Shown piece by piece: positions 23,600 to 31,413 of a stretch of 40,769 nt of DNA. The first letter of the stretch is position 1. The number at the start of each line of letters is the position of its first letter. Source of the DNA: Acidobacteriota bacterium. Lineage in GTDB: Bacteria; Acidobacteriota; Vicinamibacteria; Vicinamibacterales; UBA8438. A model generated the notes under the pieces. That model did no database searches and had not been told where the DNA came from. It saw only the letters and a list, made by a program, of their open reading frames with translations. The stretch is taken from positions 1 to 40,769 of the forward strand of contig WTFV01000263.1 in the NCBI GenBank assembly GCA_011523845.1, given 5' to 3'. The position numbers and the translations under genes are program-made.

Positions 23600-24334
23600 T
23601 CAGAAACCGAGGTTCGTGCGCGCCACCGCGATGATCAGCGCGATGCCGGCATAGATGCCGTACAGGGTGATGGCGACCGGGGCGGTCCGGCGCTGCCAGG
23701 CGACGGCCAGTCCGATCGACAGGATCATGATCCACCCGACGTGGAAGAGGTCCACGGCGCTCAGCAGGTTCAGGACGAACGTGCCCTCGTCGAGCATCGG
23801 CGCGAACGCCGCCAGCGTGGTGGGCGCCGTTATCGCCTCGCGCGCGTAGTTGAGCGGGACGACGAAGAGCTGCTGCAGCAGGAACACCACGCCGGCGTGA
23901 GCCACGACCGCAAACACCTGGCGGAAGCTCGCGCCCGCGCCCAGCAGGCCGTACCCCGCGCCGTACAGCGTCCCCGCCAGGATCAGGCAGATGACGGGCA
24001 CGCCGATCAGCGTGAAGCCGAACGCGCTGTACGCCGCGAACCGGCCGCCCTGCTCCATCTCCGCGTAGACCTCGTCGGTCACCGTGACCCCGAACGCTTC
24101 CATGGAGGAGACCTGCTGGTCGATCAGCGCCCGCTGTGCGAAATCGGTGCTCATGAGCGCTCCGCTCGACACCGCGACGCCGCCGACGCTCAGCGCCAGA
24201 ATCCCGATCCACCGTGGATCGGCCATCACGCGCTCGAACGTCTCGCGCGGCGACGTGAGGATTCCGAGGGCCCGGGCGCCGAGACCGATGCGCTCGATCC
24301 GCGATTCGCCGGTCGTGCCGCTCAGGTCCTGCAT
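23600..24334 (-). CDS. Yip1-family multi-pass membrane protein
   Basis: 244 residues. After a hydrophilic N-terminus with SPRETFERVMADPRWIGILALSVGG (typical of bacterial Yip1-domain proteins) come about five hydrophobic segments. One is the glycine-rich LTYGAGYGLLGAGASFRQVFA-like region (here GTLYGAGYGLLGAGASFRQV). No enzymatic motif. First gene of the adaptor-permease operon, with minus-strand GGAAGGATC next to the ATG. It may be an assembly or membrane-organising factor for the transporter; this is only suggested by linkage. Confidence 0.8.
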   Translation of the reverse strand: MQDLSGTTGESRIERIGLGARALGILTSPRETFERVMADPRWIGILALSVGGVAVSSGALMSTDFAQRALIDQQVSSMEAFGVTVTDEVYAEMEQGGRFAAYSAFGFTLIGVPVICLILAGTLYGAGYGLLGAGASFRQVFAVVAHAGVVFLLQQLFVVPLNYAREAITAPTTLAAFAPMLDEGTFVLNLLSAVDLFHVGWIMILSIGLAVAWQRRTAPVAITLYGIYAGIALIIAVARTNLGF

Positions 24335-24608
24335 GATCCTTCCATTGTAGGTCAGCGCCGTCCGCGCCGGCGTCTCGGGTTGCGGCGCGGACTTTGCGGC
24401 CCGCCGGGAAACTGCGCGGCGGCGCGCTGACGCTCGCGCGCATGACGCGTGCGCAACCGCAGGCGTCTACACCCGCTTGATACGTCCCGGCGGGACAGGA
24501 TGTTTCACCCCCGTCACCCCCGCCGGTCGTCTTGACAGCGCGTGACCCGTGCCGTAGGATGCCTCGCTCACTGACCTGGGGCCGCATCTTTCAGAGCCCG
24601 GACTTCCA
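24335..24608. other. Divergent intergenic region, Yip1-type / arginine decarboxylase genes
   Basis: 274 bases between divergent genes, with no supported coding sequence. The + side contains a good promoter at 24532-24560. The minus side has a TACAAT (24345-24350 complement) only about eleven bases from the Yip1-type start, which would give a nearly leaderless mRNA and is uncertain. GTCCCGGCGGGAC near 24484-24496 is a short palindrome that could be an operator. Confidence 0.45.
24532..24560 (+). promoter_or_regulatory. Sigma70-type promoter of the arginine decarboxylase gene
   Basis: TTGACA at 24532-24537 and TAGGAT at 24555-24560 are separated by 17 bases. Transcription would start near 24567, giving a leader of about 40 bases before the GTG at 24609. 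The match is good for a GC-rich genome, but no start-site data exist. Confidence 0.6.
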
Positions 24609-25160
24609 GTGCTTGGTTTCGTTCCCCGCGAGCTGTTCTTCACCAGGGGCGTCGGCACGCACAGAGAGAAGCTCACGTCGTTCGAGCTGGCCCTCCGCTC
24701 GGCGGGGATCGCCGCCTGCAACGTCGTGCGGATCTCCAGCATCTTCCCGCCGGGATGCCGGATACTCCCGCGGGAGGAGGGCATACAACGGTTGCAGCCC
24801 GGTCAGGTGACCTTCGTGGTCATGTCGGAGGCGGCGACCCGGGAGCCCCACCGTCTCATCGCGGCGACGGTCGGCGTGGCCATCCCGCGCGACCCGAGCC
24901 TGTACGGCTACCTCTCGGAGCACCACAGCTTCGGAGAGGACGAGGAGACCGCCGGCGACTACGCCGAGGACCTCGCAGCGGAGATGCTGGCCACCACCCT
25001 CGGGCTGAAGTTCGATCCCGACAAGAGCTGGGACGAGAACAAGGAGGTCTGGCGCCTCTCGAACCAGATCGTCCGGACCCAGCACGTCACCCAGACCGCG
25101 GTGGGCGATCCCGACGGTCTCTGGACGACGGTGGTGGCGGCCGCCGTCATGGTCGGCTGA
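24609..25160 (+). CDS. Pyruvoyl-dependent arginine decarboxylase
   Basis: 183 residues from a GTG start. It decarboxylates arginine to agmatine, a polyamine precursor. The family sequence is strongly conserved: FFTRGVGTHREKLTSFELALR, then VRISSIFPPGC. In this family the proenzyme cleaves itself between the two serines (here S43 and S44), making the second the pyruvoyl cofactor. LIAATVGVAIPRD and the acidic EDEETAGDYAEDLAAEMLA region follow. This archaeal/chlamydial-type enzyme replaces the PLP enzyme in some bacteria. It stands alone with its own promoter. No agmatine-processing gene is in the window. Confidence 0.93.
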   Translation: MLGFVPRELFFTRGVGTHREKLTSFELALRSAGIAACNVVRISSIFPPGCRILPREEGIQRLQPGQVTFVVMSEAATREPHRLIAATVGVAIPRDPSLYGYLSEHHSFGEDEETAGDYAEDLAAEMLATTLGLKFDPDKSWDENKEVWRLSNQIVRTQHVTQTAVGDPDGLWTTVVAAAVMVG

Positions 25161-25181
25161 CGGCGCGCGCCGGCGCGGCTC

Positions 25182-25231
25182 GGTTGACACGAGGTTGACA
25201 CGGTTGACACGCGCGGGTACCGCGCTACAAT
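25182..25231 (+). promoter_or_regulatory. pilB promoter with three TTGACA boxes
   Basis: GGTTGACAC occurs at 25182-25190, 25193-25201 and 25202-25210. The last TTGACA (25204-25209) is 16 bases from TACAAT (25226-25231), a near-consensus sigma70 promoter. The upstream copies start 11 and 20 bases earlier. Transcription would begin near 25238, about 45 bases before the pilB GTG. Confidence 0.65.
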
Positions 25232-25282
25232 GGAAGTACCCCCTGCTCACCTTCGGACCCCCGGGAAGACGATGATTTCCCG

Positions 25283-27028
25283 GTGTCTGCCCGTCTAGGC
25301 GAACTGCTGCTCGAGAAGCGGCGCATTACACGGGTCCAGCTCGACGAGGCCTTGGCGTTCCGCGAAGCCAACGGCGGCGATCTCGGCAGCGCCCTGATCC
25401 GCCTGGGATTCCTCGCGCCCGACGAGGTCGCGGCGTTGCGCGGCGCGCAGTACGGGGTGCGGTCCGTCGACCTCTCCGGATTCGAGATCGAGCCTGCCGT
25501 CCTCGCTCTGATTCCGGCCGAGATCGCCCGCCGGCACCGGATCGTCCCGTTGCGGCGCTCGGGGTCGACACTGACGGTGGTGATGACCGATCCGCGCAAC
25601 GTCGCCGCGCTCGATGACGTTCGATTCCGGACCGGCTGCACCGTCGAGCCCCTGATGGCTTCCGAGGCTGCCGTGGATGCGGCCCTCGCGCGGTGCTACG
25701 ACAGCGGCTCGGACGCGCCCGAGCCGGCCGTCGGCGAACGGGCTCTGGACGCGACCGTGCGGGAGGTGGAGGCCGCGGTCGGCCGCCCCGGCGATCTCCA
25801 GGCGCCCGATGCGCCGCAGGAGACGGAGCTCGTCGCGGGAGACGAGGCTCGCGGCCAGGCGCCCGCGGTACGCTTGCTCGACGTCATCCTGACGTCGGCC
25901 GTGCAGCGGGGCGCCAGCGACGTTCACGTCGAGCCCTACGAGAAGGAGCTCAGGGTCCGGTTCCGCATAGACGGCGCGCTCCACGAAGTGATGACGCCGC
26001 CGATCCGCATGCGCGACGCCATCACCTCGCGACTGAAGGTGATGGCGAGGCTCGACATCGCCGAGCGGCGCCTGCCGCAGGACGGCCGGATCCGGATCCG
26101 TCTCCGGGACGCGGGATCGAGCAGGTCGGTGGATCTGCGCGTCTCCTGCCTGCCGACGCTCTTCGGGGAGAAGATCGTCCTGCGCCTGCTCGACCGGGAG
26201 CGACTCACGCTCGACATGACCGAGCTCGGGTTCGAGGAGCCGTCGCTCCGCCGCTTCACGGAGAACATCCGCAAGCCCTGGGGCATGGTGCTGGTCACGG
26301 GCCCCACCGGCAGCGGCAAGACCAGCACGCTCTATTCCTCGATCGCGGGGTTGAACACCCCGGACACCAATATCGTGACTGCCGAGGATCCGGTCGAGTT
26401 CAATCTCCACGGCGTCAATCAGGTGCAGATCCGCGAGGCGATCGGCCTGAGCTTCGCGACCGTGCTCCGCGCGTTTCTGCGACAGGACCCGAACGTCATC
26501 TTCGTTGGCGAGATCCGTGACGTCGAGACTGCGGAGATCGCCGTCAAGGCCGCGCTCACGGGTCACCTGGTACTCTCCACCCTGCACACCAACGACGCAC
26601 CGAGCGCCGTCAGCCGGCTCCTGAACATGGGGATCGAGCCGTTCCTGATCGCCGGCTCGGTGAATCTCATCTGCGCGCAGCGCCTCGTTCGTCGCGTGTG
26701 CCGCGCCTGCGCGGCGCCGGCCGCCGTGAGCCCCGCCACGCTGATCGACATCGGATTCGACGAAGCCGAGGCCCGAGTGGTGACGCCGATGAAGGGCAGC
26801 GGATGCGAGACGTGCAACGGGACGGGGTACAGGAGCCGGATCGGTCTGTACGAGGTGCTGGAGTTGACCGATGCCTTGCGGGAACGGATTCTCGCGGGCG
26901 GAACGGCGCGTGCGCTGCGGCGCGCGGCCATCGAGGACGGAATGCCTACCCTGCGTCAGAGCGGACTGCGGAAGATCGCGCGCGGCGTCACGTCGATCGA
27001 CGAGGTGACGAGGGAGACGGTGCGATGA
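25283..27028 (+). CDS. pilB: Type IV pilus extension ATPase PilB
   Basis: 581 residues from a GTG; no in-frame ATG precedes it. The N-terminal MshEN domain (LGELLLEKRRITRVQLDEAL, about 4-130) is followed by a variable linker. The ATPase core has Walker A GPTGSGKT at about 340-347, the Asp box, Walker B with FVGEIRDVETAEIAVKAALTGH and the His box. A four-cysteine zinc motif (CRACAAP, CETCNGTG) lies near 470-515. It hexamerises at the cytoplasmic membrane and powers pilus polymerisation. The stop overlaps pilT (ATGA). Confidence 0.95.
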   Translation: MSARLGELLLEKRRITRVQLDEALAFREANGGDLGSALIRLGFLAPDEVAALRGAQYGVRSVDLSGFEIEPAVLALIPAEIARRHRIVPLRRSGSTLTVVMTDPRNVAALDDVRFRTGCTVEPLMASEAAVDAALARCYDSGSDAPEPAVGERALDATVREVEAAVGRPGDLQAPDAPQETELVAGDEARGQAPAVRLLDVILTSAVQRGASDVHVEPYEKELRVRFRIDGALHEVMTPPIRMRDAITSRLKVMARLDIAERRLPQDGRIRIRLRDAGSSRSVDLRVSCLPTLFGEKIVLRLLDRERLTLDMTELGFEEPSLRRFTENIRKPWGMVLVTGPTGSGKTSTLYSSIAGLNTPDTNIVTAEDPVEFNLHGVNQVQIREAIGLSFATVLRAFLRQDPNVIFVGEIRDVETAEIAVKAALTGHLVLSTLHTNDAPSAVSRLLNMGIEPFLIAGSVNLICAQRLVRRVCRACAAPAAVSPATLIDIGFDEAEARVVTPMKGSGCETCNGTGYRSRIGLYEVLELTDALRERILAGGTARALRRAAIEDGMPTLRQSGLRKIARGVTSIDEVTRETVR

Positions 27029-28143
27029 GCGTGCCGCTGACCCTGGCCGCGTTGCTCGCGCGCGCCGCCGAACGGGGCGGATCGGACGTGCACGTCACCG
27101 CCGGTGTTCCGCCGCAGATCCGGTTGAACGGCGCGCTCGAGCCGCAGAGGGATCTCGACCCGCTCGCGCCGGACGACGCCAGGCGCCTGATCTACGGCGG
27201 CCTCACTGCGGCGCAACGACAGCGCTTCGAAGAACGCCTCGAGCTGGACGTCGCGTTCGGCATCGAGGGCGTGGCGCGGGTGCGCGCCAACGTGTTCAGG
27301 CAACGCGGTACGGTGGCGGCCGTGTACCGACTGATTCCGACGGCGATTCGGGGGTTCGACCAGCTCGGTCTGCCGCCGGTGGTGGCGGAACTGGCCTCGC
27401 GGCCGCACGGACTCGTGCTCGTGACCGGACCGACCGGCAGTGGCAAGAGCACCACGCTCGCGGCGCTGGTCGACCGCATCAACGCCGAGCGGCGGGTCCA
27501 CATTCTGACGATCGAGGATCCCATCGAGTTCATCCATCCGCATCGCCGCGCCATCGTCAATCAGCGCGAGGTCCGGAACGACACGGCCGGGTTCGCGCAG
27601 GCGCTGCGAGCGGCGTTGCGCGAGGATCCCGACGTGGTGCTCATCGGCGAAATGCGCGACCTCGAGACCACCGAGGCGGCACTCCGGATCGCCGAGACGG
27701 GCCATCTGACGCTGGCTACCCTGCATACGAGCTCGGCGGTGCACGCGATCGGTCGCGTGATCGACCTGTTTCCCGCACACCAGCAGCAGCAGGTTCGCAC
27801 CCAGCTCTCGCTGGTGCTGCAAGGCGTCGTCTGCCAGGCGCTCGTGCCGAGCGCCGACGGCAGGGGACGCGCCTGCGCCGTCGAGGTGCTGGTTGCCACG
27901 CCGGCGATCCGCAACCTGATCCGCGAGGACAAGGCGCATCTGATCTACGCCGCGATGCAGGCCGGTCGGAAGCAGCGCGGCATGCAGACGATGACGCAGG
28001 CGCTCGCGGATCTCTGCCGGGAGCGGCGCATCACGCCGCAGCAGGCGCTCGACCACGCCGCGAATCGCGAGGAGCTGGAGGGCCTGATTGCCCGGCAACG
28101 GCTTGAACCGGGTTCGACGCGGCCGGGGAGCTCGTCCCGATGA
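27025..28143 (+). CDS. pilT: Type IV pilus retraction ATPase PilT
   Basis: 372 residues from the ATG overlapping the pilB stop. An upstream open frame is ignored. N-terminal PAS-like domain (SDVHVTAGVPPQIRLNGAL), Walker A GPTGSGKS at residues 135-142, Walker B VVLIGEMRDLETTEAALRIAETGH and the AIGRVIDLFPAHQQQQVRTQL motif are PilT-specific. It depolymerises the pilus. The presence of both motors supports a retractable pilus rather than a type II secretion system. Stop overlaps pilC. Confidence 0.95.
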   Translation: MSVPLTLAALLARAAERGGSDVHVTAGVPPQIRLNGALEPQRDLDPLAPDDARRLIYGGLTAAQRQRFEERLELDVAFGIEGVARVRANVFRQRGTVAAVYRLIPTAIRGFDQLGLPPVVAELASRPHGLVLVTGPTGSGKSTTLAALVDRINAERRVHILTIEDPIEFIHPHRRAIVNQREVRNDTAGFAQALRAALREDPDVVLIGEMRDLETTEAALRIAETGHLTLATLHTSSAVHAIGRVIDLFPAHQQQQVRTQLSLVLQGVVCQALVPSADGRGRACAVEVLVATPAIRNLIREDKAHLIYAAMQAGRKQRGMQTMTQALADLCRERRITPQQALDHAANREELEGLIARQRLEPGSTRPGSSSR

Positions 28144-29357
28144 AGGCCACGTTCGCATTCACGGGCCGGACCCGAGCGGGAGAGCGGATCAGCGGCGAGC
28201 GCCGGGCCGCATCCGCCGAGGACGCGGTCGCCGCCCTCCGGCGCGAACAGATTCTGGTCGCCACGATAGACGAGATCGACGGGGTTGCATCCGGCCCGGG
28301 CTGGTTCGCGCGCCGGCGAGCGGTTTCGGGGCAGAGTCTCGCCGCCTTCACCCGTCGGTTCGCGGTGATGGTCGACGCCGGGCTGCCGCTCGTGCAGTGC
28401 CTCGACATACTCGCGAAACAGGAGCAGGACGAGCGCTTCGCCACGACGATCCGCACGGTGCGATCCGACGTCGAGGACGGCTCGACGCTGGCCGATGCGC
28501 TGCGCGCGCACCCGCGGTCGTTCGATGCGCTCTACACCGGCATGGTCGCGGCGGGAGAGGCCGGCGGCGTGCTCGACACCATACTGGAGCGACTGGCCGG
28601 ACACATCGAGAAACACGTCGCCCTCCGGGGCCAGGTGCGCTCCGCCATGATGTACCCGCTGACGGTTCTCGTCATCGCGGCCGTCGTCGTGGGAGTGATC
28701 CTCTGGAAGGTCATACCCACGTTCGCGGAGCTGTTCGAGGGGCTCGGCGCGGTGCTGCCGCTGCCGACGCGACTGGTGATCGCAGCCAGCGACTCGTTCG
28801 CCGCCGCCGTGCCGGTGCTCGGTCTCTGCGTCCTGGGCACGGTGATGCTGTTTCGCCGATACTATGCGACGGGGAGCGGACGTCGGGTCATCGACCGCAC
28901 GACGCTGCGCGTGCCGCTGATCGGGGGTATCGTGCGCAGGAACGAGGTGGCCCGGTTCTGCCGCACCCTCTCGGCGTTGCTCGGCGCCGGCGTGCCAATC
29001 CTCGACAGCCTGGAAATCACCGCGGGCACGGCCGGGAACGCGGTGGTCGAGGATGCGGTCATGAGGACCCGCGCCGCGGTCGAGCGCGGCGAGCCGGTCG
29101 CCGCGCCTCTCCGTGACACCGAGGTGTTTCCGCTTCTGGTGACCCAGATGATCAACGTCGGGGAGACGACCGGCGCCCTGGACGCGATGCTGGCGAAGGT
29201 GGCGGATTTCTACGAGGAAGAGGTCGATCGGGCCGTCGCCGGCATGACGGCGCTGCTCGAGCCGGTGGTGGTCGCGATCCTGGGCGTCGTCGTCGGGGGC
29301 ATCGTGGTGGCCATGTATCTGCCGGTGTTCGATCTGATCGGCCGGCTCGCGGGATGA
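28140..29357 (+). CDS. pilC: Type IV pilus platform protein PilC
   Basis: 405 residues with two GspF domains (about 70-190 and 270-395) and three to four membrane helices. Motifs include FTRRFAVMVDAGLPLVQCLDIL, EVARFCRTLSALLGAGVPILDSLEI and the glycine-rich last helix AILGVVVGGIVVAMYLPVFDLIG. It is the inner-membrane platform through which PilB and PilT act. Overlaps pilT by four bases; its stop also lies in an ATGA. Confidence 0.95.
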   Translation: MKATFAFTGRTRAGERISGERRAASAEDAVAALRREQILVATIDEIDGVASGPGWFARRRAVSGQSLAAFTRRFAVMVDAGLPLVQCLDILAKQEQDERFATTIRTVRSDVEDGSTLADALRAHPRSFDALYTGMVAAGEAGGVLDTILERLAGHIEKHVALRGQVRSAMMYPLTVLVIAAVVVGVILWKVIPTFAELFEGLGAVLPLPTRLVIAASDSFAAAVPVLGLCVLGTVMLFRRYYATGSGRRVIDRTTLRVPLIGGIVRRNEVARFCRTLSALLGAGVPILDSLEITAGTAGNAVVEDAVMRTRAAVERGEPVAAPLRDTEVFPLLVTQMINVGETTGALDAMLAKVADFYEEEVDRAVAGMTALLEPVVVAILGVVVGGIVVAMYLPVFDLIGRLAG

Positions 29358-29384
29358 GCGATGTGGACAGGCAACCTGCCATTG

Positions 29385-29391
29385 AAGGAGG
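29385..29391 (+). promoter_or_regulatory. Ribosome binding site that sets the pilin start
   Basis: AAGGAGG lies seven bases before the ATG at 29399. It favours that start over the ATG at 29354, which overlaps the pilC stop but gives an unusually long leader. Confidence 0.75.
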
Positions 29392-29398
29392 GAAGGCG

Positions 29399-29947
29399 AT
29401 GACCGAAGGGGAACGGACGCGCTTGCTGAAGCGACAGGACGGGTTCACGTTGATCGAGCTTCTGATCGTCGTGGCGATCATCGGCATCATTGCGGCGATT
29501 GCGGCGCCGGGGCTGCTGCGGGCGCGGATGGCCGGCAACGAGGCCTCGGCGATCGGCTCGTTGCGGGCCATCAACGGCGCCCAGGCGACCTATGCGGCGA
29601 GTTGCGGCAGCGGCTTCTACGCTCCGACGCTGGCGAACCTGGCGACGCCGCCGACCGTCGGCGGCGGCGATGGGTTCATCGGCACCGACCTGGGAGCGGA
29701 TCCGTCGATCAAGAGCAGCTACACGATCACGATGACCGGCGGCGCCGTCGCGACCGGCGCACCCGCGTCGTGCAACGGCGTGGCCGCCGGCGGAGTGGTC
29801 TCCACCTATTTCGTGGGGGCGGATCCGAATCCCGGCGGCGGCACGCGCTTCTTCGGAACCAATCAGGGCGCGACCATCTATCAGGCCACGGCTACCATGC
29901 CGGTGACGCAGACCGGCGCGCCGGCAGGCGCCGCGCCGATACAGTAG
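29399..29947 (+). CDS. pilA: Type IV major pilin (prepilin)
   Basis: 182 residues from the ATG at 29399, giving a 15-residue leader that ends RLLKRQDG. Prepilin peptidase would cut before F16 in GFTLIELLIVVAIIGI; E20 is the conserved Glu5 of the mature pilin. The globular part is Gly/Thr/Ala-rich with exactly two cysteines, C69 and C125, which could form one disulfide. Its place after pilBTC and its strong ribosome binding site suggest that it is the major pilin. PilA is an inference by context; a pseudopilin role is possible. Confidence 0.88.
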   Translation: MTEGERTRLLKRQDGFTLIELLIVVAIIGIIAAIAAPGLLRARMAGNEASAIGSLRAINGAQATYAASCGSGFYAPTLANLATPPTVGGGDGFIGTDLGADPSIKSSYTITMTGGAVATGAPASCNGVAAGGVVSTYFVGADPNPGGGTRFFGTNQGATIYQATATMPVTQTGAPAGAAPIQ

Positions 29948-29967
29948 CCCCGCGACGGCTCCCGACC

Positions 29968-29997
29968 TTGACGGGCGCGGCCGGATGCCTTTACAAG
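29968..29997 (+). promoter_or_regulatory. Possible weak promoter before the VKOR-DsbA gene
   Basis: TTGACG (29968-29973) and TACAAG (29992-29997) are 18 bases apart. It lies in the 123-base gap after the pilin gene, where a separate promoter could raise or uncouple downstream expression. The match is partial. Confidence 0.3.
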
Positions 29998-30070
29998 TGG
30001 ACGAAACGGCGGCGCATCGCCGGGGCGAGACGCGCATCACCGCTCGAAGGCAGCGGGAAGTGGAGAGACG

Positions 30071-31324
30071 ATGACCAGAAGGACGCGGATGTGGATGGCG
30101 ATACTGGCGTGCGTCGGTCTGGCGGCCGCGGCGACCTCCACGTACGTTCATGTCCGCATGCTCACCGATCCGGGCTATGCCAGCTTTTGCGACATCAACG
30201 CCAGCGTCAGTTGCACGCAGGTGTATCAGAGCCGCTACGGCAGCGTGCTCGGCGTGCCGGTAGCCCTCGGCGGCGTGGTCTGGTTCTCGGCGGTGCTGTT
30301 GCTGATGTACGCCGGCGTGCGCGCGCCCCGTGCGTCCGTGCCGCACGTCGCGGGCTACCTGCTGTTGTGGTCGACAATCGGGCTCGCCGTGGCGATGTAC
30401 ATGGCGTACGCCTCGTTCTTCGTGCTCGGGACGCTCTGTCTGCTGTGCGTCGTCGTCTACGTGGCCGTCGTCGGCATCTTCATTCTTTCCGGCGGGGAAG
30501 ATGCCACGCCGGCCCGGCGACTCCCGATCGCCGCGGTGAGCGACCTGCGTGCTCTCGTGCGGGCGCCGCTCGGGCTAGGTCTGCTGCTGCTCTTCGCAGG
30601 CGGGTCGTCGGGGGCGGTCGCCTGGTTCCAGTGGTCGCCGCCCGCACCGCCGCCGGTCGAGGCCGCGGCCGGGGAGTCGCCCGCGCCGCCGCCGGTCGTG
30701 ACGGCGGATCAACGGAGCGAGTTCGAGCGCTACTGGGAGGCGGAGCCGCGCGTCGAGCTTGCGCTGCCCGCGTCCGCCGCGGTGGGGGATGCCACCGTCG
30801 TCGTCGTCAAGTTCAATGACTACCAGTGCCCCGCGTGTGCGAGCGCTCACCGGATCTATGGACCGATCTTCGCCAAGTACGCATCGTCGCATCCGGGTCG
30901 GGTGCGGCAGGTGACGCTGGACTATCCGCTCGATCCCGCCTGCAACGAGCAGGCGCCGCGGGGCCAGCATCACGGCGCCTGTGCCGGGGCGGTGGCCGTC
31001 CGGCTCGCCGCCGCGGTCGGCGACGACGAGCGTGTCGAGATGGAGAACTGGTTGTACGCCAACCAGCCCGGGTTGACCCGCGAGGCGGTCGTGGAGGCGC
31101 TCGGCGATCTGACCGGCATCGATCCGCCGAGCTACGACGCCGCGTACGACGAGACGATTCTCGCGGTGCAGGGTGACATCGCTCTCGGCAACGAGCTGCC
31201 GGTGGAGGCTACGCCGACGTACGTCATCAACGGCGTCGTCGTCAAGGGTACGCTCGCGCCACGCTACTTCGATGCGGCAATCGCGTACGAGCTGGACCGG
31301 GCCGGTGGCGAGGGGGGAGAGTAG
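30071..31324 (+). CDS. VKOR-DsbA fusion, disulfide-bond-forming membrane protein
   Basis: 417 residues. The VKOR domain (about 1-140) has four membrane helices, the loop cysteines C40 and C48 (FCDINASVSC) and the active CLLC pair C123/C126. After another helix (about 168-186) and a Pro-rich linker, a DsbA-like thioredoxin domain (about 225-410) carries the CPAC pair at C253/C256 and the cis-proline segment EATPTYVING. Such fusions oxidise exported proteins and pass electrons to quinone, replacing DsbA/DsbB. It sits between the pilin and pilus ABC genes, suggesting a role in folding cysteine-containing pilins. Confidence 0.93.
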   Translation: MTRRTRMWMAILACVGLAAAATSTYVHVRMLTDPGYASFCDINASVSCTQVYQSRYGSVLGVPVALGGVVWFSAVLLLMYAGVRAPRASVPHVAGYLLLWSTIGLAVAMYMAYASFFVLGTLCLLCVVVYVAVVGIFILSGGEDATPARRLPIAAVSDLRALVRAPLGLGLLLLFAGGSSGAVAWFQWSPPAPPPVEAAAGESPAPPPVVTADQRSEFERYWEAEPRVELALPASAAVGDATVVVVKFNDYQCPACASAHRIYGPIFAKYASSHPGRVRQVTLDYPLDPACNEQAPRGQHHGACAGAVAVRLAAAVGDDERVEMENWLYANQPGLTREAVVEALGDLTGIDPPSYDAAYDETILAVQGDIALGNELPVEATPTYVINGVVVKGTLAPRYFDAAIAYELDRAGGEGGE

Positions 31325-31413
31325 CCGGCACCGCGCACCGTGCGGCCGCGGGTCAGCCGGTCGCCATGGGATGCCACGCCGGCCCTGGCAGCCCGTGGCC
31401 CGGCGCTGACGCG

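Noticed and set aside
24345..24350. TACAAT on the minus strand as promoter of the Yip1-type gene
   Set aside because: It lies about eleven bases from the start codon and no -35 box is evident, so it is too weak to list as a promoter.
22278..24587. A 769-codon minus-strand frame overlapping the adaptor and Yip1-type genes in another frame
   Set aside because: The alternative frame has the coherent adaptor and membrane protein; this one is Arg/Gly-rich with no domain.
25162..25171. GGCGCGCGCC palindrome after the arginine decarboxylase gene as a terminator
   Set aside because: Only a short self-palindrome without loop or U-run; common by chance at this GC content.
29354..29398. ATG at 29354 as pilin start
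   Set aside because: It would give a 30-residue leader. The ATG at 29399 has AAGGAGG at ideal spacing and gives a normal leader.
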